Of a stretch of DNA of 64,000 bases, positions 60,183 through 64,000 are shown in pieces. Source of the DNA: Polia nebulosa. Taxonomy: Eukaryota > Arthropoda > Insecta > Lepidoptera > Noctuidae. The position numbers and the translations under genes are program-made. Below the pieces are notes generated by a model. The model had not been told where the DNA came from. It saw only the letters and a program-made list of their open reading frames with translations, and searched no databases. Positions within the stretch are counted from its first letter, which is position 1. Each line of letters begins with the position of its first letter. Location of the stretch: positions 3,596,001 through 3,660,000 of the forward strand of contig OX589616.1 in NCBI GenBank assembly GCA_951329385.1, given 5' to 3'.

Positions 60183-60675
60183 TTTTTTTTTTTTTGGGAC
60201 AAGCCCGCCACACTATTCCCAAACCACTGTAACTTCTGTAAGCCAGAATCAACAGTGGCGACCACCAGAAAGAACGCCGAGGCAATGAAGCTCGACGAGT
60301 CCCAGAGAAACGATTAAACTGTCTTGGGTCCCGCAACGAAATTAATTAGAAAAGACAGCGGAGGAGTAAAAAAACATAATTTCCACTTCCCTCCTAATCA
60401 AGCGGGAGACAGAACAAACCTAGGCCATTAGGCACAAAGGGGGTTTTTACAACTGGGGTAAGCCCAGTTGCCAAGCACCACTGGTTAAAAACACTAATAT
60501 TAATGTGTCCTAAAATTGTGAGCTGTTACACTTGATTCCAATAATAGGTATGGCAAAAACGCTTGAACGCACGGAAATTCGTTCTAGTTTCCACAAGGTC
60601 CGTGTAATAGACAACTCCCGACGTAGGCTGAATACTATCCAACATAATATTGCGCTCAGCCTGCCAAAGAGTACA
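60183..60675 (-). mobile_element. LINE-4 3' end, perfect 14-bp TSD
   Basis: It is flanked by cttaactgccagct (60169-60182, 60676-60689). The T run 60183-60195 is the minus-strand poly-A tail. Sense strand: gtgtactctttggcaggctg to gggcttgtccca. The TSD and poly-A show target-primed retrotransposition. No conserved domain is visible in this 493-bp 3' portion. Confidence 0.9.
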
Positions 60676-60979
60676 CTTAACTGCCAGCTAAAGGCCGGTG
60701 CAGACCCGCTGAGATTAGGCTGTGTCTACAATCGTCACACTACCGATCGCTAAATTACTAGCCGTTAAAAACTCCCTCATTAGTGAGGAAAATTTTTAGA
60801 TAACAACCTGAAAAAATAATTGATTTTCTTGAAATATGTACAGACACGGCGTAAATTTTAACTTGCAAACACATGAAAATTTAATTTATTTAAATTTTAA
60901 TGAATAACTTTTACTGCTTGTAACAATTAAATAAACTTGTAAAAATATTAAAGGACATAAAAGTTTGTCTCCTTGCAAT

Positions 60980-61258
60980 ATTATTTGACTGGCCTGTTGG
61001 TCTAGTGGTTAGTGACCCTGACTGCTATGCCGGAGGTCGTGGGTTCGATTCCCACCCAGGACAAATGTTTGTGTAATGAGCACGATCATTTGTTCTGTGT
61101 CTGGGTGTAATTTATCTATAATATTTATGTATTTAAAAATATATAAGTTTGTTTATCAGTTGTCTAGTACCCATAACACAAGCTCTGCTTAACTTGGGAC
61201 TAGATGGCGTTGTGTGATAGTTGTGGAATATTATTATTATTATTTATTTTTTTTTAGC
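60980..61258 (+). mobile_element. SINE-5 with strong tRNA-like head
   Basis: The A box is tggtctagtggttagtgacc and the B box gggttcgattcccac. Body: gtttgtgtaatgagcacga and ttgttctgtgtctgggtgta. It ends gatagttgtggaatatt with an (att)n tail. It is not a tRNA gene: the 3' acceptor strand and CCA-side pairing are absent. Confidence 0.85.
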
Positions 61259-61545
61259 GAACGAATTTGGTCGCTACGCGATCGTTAACTATGTCGAGAC
61301 TGCAGGGCTATGTCTTAAAGAACACGACTGGCAGGTATGACATGATTGAGGGAGGCATACGAATTGGCTTGGGGCCCCAGATCTTTGGAAACGAGCAATC
61401 CGCACACCATATCTTATGGGAGTGTACTCATTGCCATTTTGCGTGGATCTGACGCATGTTATCCCCCAGATTTTTATTTTTTGTTGTGTTTCTGTCTTTT
61501 GCGTCATGTTTACCTAAATAAACGTATTTTTATTCTTTCTTTCTT
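61259..61545 (+). pseudogene. LINE-like zinc-knuckle remnant
   Basis: The frame encodes YDMIEGGIRIGLGPQIFGNE and QSAHHILWECTHC. H..LxEC.H recalls LINE zinc knuckles. It is followed by aaataaacgtatttttattc and a (tttc)n tail, as in a LINE end. Class uncertain. Confidence 0.4.
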
Positions 61546-61554
61546 CTTTCTTTG

Positions 61555-61850
61555 GCAAACTGAACGCAGTATTATGTTAGATAGTGTTCAGGTTACGTCT
61601 GGAGTTGTCTACTACACGGACCTTGTGGAAATTAAAACTGTCCGTGCGTTCAAGAATGCCCTGCCTACCCTGTATGCCATACCATTACTGGAATCAAATA
61701 AAACAAACAGCTCACAATTTAGGACCCATTAATATTAATGTTTTATTTAATCCGTGGTGCTTGGCAACTGAGCTTACCCCAGCTGTAAATAACCTTTGTT
61801 CTGTCTCCCGCTTGATAAAGAGGGAAGTGGAAATTATTGTTTTTTTCACG
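61555..61850 (+). mobile_element. LINE-4 fragment, sense
   Basis: It is the reverse of the 60183 copy: actacacggaccttgtggaa, aacagctcacaatttaggac and gtggtgcttggcaactgagc. Confidence 0.7.
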
Positions 61851-62242
61851 TTGAGGGTTTACTTTTTAGATAGTTTGGGCCCAATGAGTAGCCACGTTAA
61901 TATTAATAACAATTAAAATATCAAAAGATCTTCTAACCAGTTACAACAAAAAAAAAGCAAACAACCTGTATCAGACTCCGTAAATGTTTACCTAACAAGT
62001 TTAAATCTGACTTCGTAAACACACCGACCGACAGAGTTGTCTGTGGACGTTTACCGAAAAAAAAACCTAGGGCTGTCATGTTGTCGTAAAGTTATCAGAA
62101 AACCGTAAACGTAAAAATATATTTTTTTTGTAAAAAGTTACGGTCTTTCGTTACCGAGGTCAACGAAAAAAATACATAGAACAATCATGTTATGAAGTTA
62201 TCAAAAAACCGTATAAGCAAAAATATTTTCTATTGCTAAAAC
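61851..62242. repeat. Unclassified region with an internal direct repeat
   Basis: The block catgttgtcgtaaagttatc, then agaaaaccgtaaacg (about 62078-62124), recurs as catgttatgaagttatcaaa, then aaaccgtataagc (about 62187-62232), an offset of about 109. Nothing coding. Confidence 0.45.
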
Positions 62243-62412
62243 ATTTTTTTTTTGGGGGGGCTGGGAAATCATCCAATGACTTCTCCCGCTCTGGGTGGAG
62301 CGGGAGGGCGTGTCAGACTCTTACTGACTAAAACCCACCCCTGTTCCTTCCCTGCCTGAGTGCCCAGGGGTGCGGTAACTAAATTTCAGAATTTATCCGC
62401 TAACCCTAGGAT
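62243..62412 (-). mobile_element. LINE-1 short copy
   Basis: A T run at 62246-62255, then acttctcccgctctgggtgg and agactcttactgactaaaac, ending near tttatccgctaaccctagga. Confidence 0.8.
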
Positions 62413-62582
62413 TCCTAACAGTTGCGGTTTTTTTTACTGTTAAAATATAAAAGAGAATACTTTTACATTTTAATTAAGGTTAACATTTAGACTAAAAGCC
62501 ACTAAAGAACGTGTGTCAATGTTGTCAGTCTAATAAAAGGTGTTAAACTTAGCAACAGGGTACCTACTGATAAACAAGCGTA

Positions 62583-63200
62583 ATGTACTGCCAGAGTCTG
62601 TGTTTCCTGAACCTGGGGATCTACAAGTTAAGGCGCTATTAACCGCCAACGATCTTGAGTTTTATTAGCTTGCGTGTTCTGTGCTGAGCTCACGTAACGC
62701 GTCGTACGTACACCCAGTAATAGGACTCGCCCATCAAGGAAACCGAAATTAGACAAATTATTAATTTATTATACATAAAACCACAAGTATTATACTAAAA
62801 CTCGTATACTAAAATATAAATAATTAAATGATCTTTAAAATGGTGAAGGTTTCATAAAAATATGCTTTATAGTTTTTGCGTGATTCTCAATTTTTTGTCC
62901 GCGTTAGACATAACTTTACAAATTAATTACACTATGTTATAAAAATATACTATCAAATATTCTCAGATCAAATTACGACGGAAATTGTCTAGAGTAACAT
63001 ATATTTTTTTCAAAGAAATAAGACTAGTCGTTTAGACGTGATGTTCAATTAAAAACCATTAAAAGTCGTATAACTGCGACTTAAGAGTGAATAGGTTACT
63101 TCTAGACAAGCGTATGGAGCACGCTTGTCTAGAAGTAATCGTCGACCACATCATCGCTTACCATCAGGTGAGATAGTGGTCAATCCTGAGCCTATCAATG
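62583..63200 (+). pseudogene. LINE-3 C-terminus and 3' end split by MITE-2
   Basis: Before the MITE: gccagagtctgtgtttcctg and aacctggggatctacaag (ORF end). After it: gagtgaataggttacttcta and, past a local inverted duplication at 63113-63138, cgtcgaccacatcatcgctt and accatcaggtgagatagtgg. Confidence 0.8.
62628..63084 (+). mobile_element. MITE-2 copy 3, piggyBac-like, in LINE-3
   Basis: It is flanked by ttaa (62628-62631, 63081-63084). Uninterrupted LINE-3 copies read (t)taagtcaagagtgaatagg at this spot, so the empty site is known. It is about 457 bp and close to the 28853 copy. Confidence 0.9.
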
Positions 63201-63506
63201 TTAAATAAATGACATAAAGGCAGGAATGATAATCTCTAATCTACTCAAAGCCTGATTCAATACGCTATGGACAGTTCCCTTTCAGAATAATACTAACGTC
63301 ATATTCTGTCAGTCAATCGTATTACACGTCAAACGGATTATTAGACCGTCATAGTTTTCGGGCTGTCTGCCAATATATTATTTCATGTGATATTCATCAC
63401 TTGAAATCGCCTGTAGGATAACTTCACGCTTTTATTCTCCGAAGGGATATGCAGAGGGGGATAGAGGATGGTCTTTTAAGAGGTATTTATATGGGATGAG
63501 GCATCT
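63201..63506. other. No recognised gene
   Basis: Unique-looking sequence. Confidence 0.3.
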
Positions 63507-63821
63507 GGGGCCTAATTCTGTAACTTTGAGTTAAGCAACACGCCATCGACACTCTATCGACACACAACAGACATTATTTTGCCACTGTTGCAAATATGGT
63601 ATTCTGCAAAAACTTCAAAATGATATTGAGATATTATAGTAGACCAGACTAACAACTATTACAATAGTCTTATTATGGCGTTTCAATGGCACTACAGTGG
63701 CAAGTCAATGACCATAAATAATTTATAGAATAACAAATGTCAATGACTATTCTATTGAGACACCACTGACACACTACCGACACACTATTGACAAGTTAGT
63801 TATTTTACATAATTGGGCCCC
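63507..63821 (+). mobile_element. MITE-10
   Basis: The ends ggggcctaattctgtaa and ttacataattgggcccc are inverted repeats of 17 bp with a few differences. The sub-ends repeat cgacaca/tgacaca motifs. Single copy; no TSD identified. Confidence 0.65.
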
Positions 63822-63966
63822 TGTACGCTAGTTTTATATTATCTGTGGAAACAAACTATGACATACTGAATGTGAAAGGCCAACATCCAAGACTGTGGCG
63901 CAACTTCCAATGTACCTAAATCCAGGTACTGCTAAAGGCTAATTGATTAATGTAATAGATATAAAG

Positions 63967-64000
63967 ACTGGCAAAGTGCGAGTCGGACTTCACACATTTA
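63967..64000 (+). mobile_element. SINE-1 head at window edge
   Basis: The head gactggcaaagtgcgagtcg and gacttcacacattta begins here and runs out of the window. Confidence 0.65.

Noticed and set aside
60990..61070. tRNA gene candidates at 60990-61070, 43470-43535, 47105-47170, 54060-54125, 18290-18350 and 27770-27835 (reverse)
   Set aside because: Each has A- and B-box-like strings, but no closing acceptor stem, and runs straight into a repeated body and a simple tail. They are SINE heads.

Overview
No intact host gene can be supported in this window. It looks like intergenic or intronic DNA from a lepidopteran (moth or butterfly) nuclear genome. The evidence is the repertoire of interspersed repeats, which I recognise as typical of Lepidoptera: SINE-like units that begin with tRNA-like A and B boxes, the 'tagctgcgccccgcggtttc...' repeat, RTE-like LINE 3' ends with a GRPKKRW motif, and many TIR-bearing MITEs. 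Family labels used here (LINE-1, SINE-2, MITE-6, HP-1, REP-1 and so on) are local names, not database names. Class assignments are inferences from termini, target-site duplications (TSDs) and translated motifs.

Layout. 1-6000: LINE-4 end, REP-1, MITE-1, SINE-1 and a SINE-2 split by a foldback MITE. 6500-11000: the HP-2 and HP-1 hairpin-tailed repeats, then a hAT-like MITE with an 8-bp TSD that holds a SINE, a LINE-1 copy and a solo LTR. 11700-21800: mixed LINE-1, SINE-1, LINE-3 and LINE-5 debris, a piggyBac-like MITE-2 copy and SINE-2 split by MITE-4. 22198-24076: a short RTE-like LINE 3' end bounded by 9-bp TSDs, whose core has become a 16-copy, 112-bp tandem array. A non-amplified copy of the same LINE end lies in the opposite orientation at 24475-24885. 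25600-33000: a full-length SINE-2 with an 18-bp TSD, nested LINE and MITE insertions and a second MITE-2. 33200-37200: a 91-bp tandem repeat, MITE-7 inside HP-1, a second hAT-like MITE and a TTAA-flanked MITE-3. 38100-46300: HP-1/HP-2 nests, including an element with 145-bp inverted arms and a 175-bp tandem triplet inside MITE-1. 46600-53500: SINE-3, LINE-3, a possible host terminal exon (48546-48732) and nested REP-1/LINE-1/SINE-1 units. 54000-64000: SINE-3 with an 11-bp TSD, the longest LINE-1 copy with a 13-bp TSD, a second full-length SINE-2, several SINE-1 copies, LINE-4 with a 14-bp TSD, SINE-5, LINE-3 split by MITE-2, and MITE-10.

The 'genes' here are fragments of mobile elements, and their relations are those of host and parasite. 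LINEs supply the retrotransposition machinery that would mobilise the SINEs. Cut-and-paste relatives (hAT, piggyBac and others, none encoded here) would have moved the MITEs. Later insertions into earlier ones give a readable relative chronology. The most unusual structures are the LINE-derived 112-bp array, the 145-bp-arm inverted repeat, the recurrent HP-1 hairpin, and the clustering of LINE-1 5' ends at a strong hairpin.
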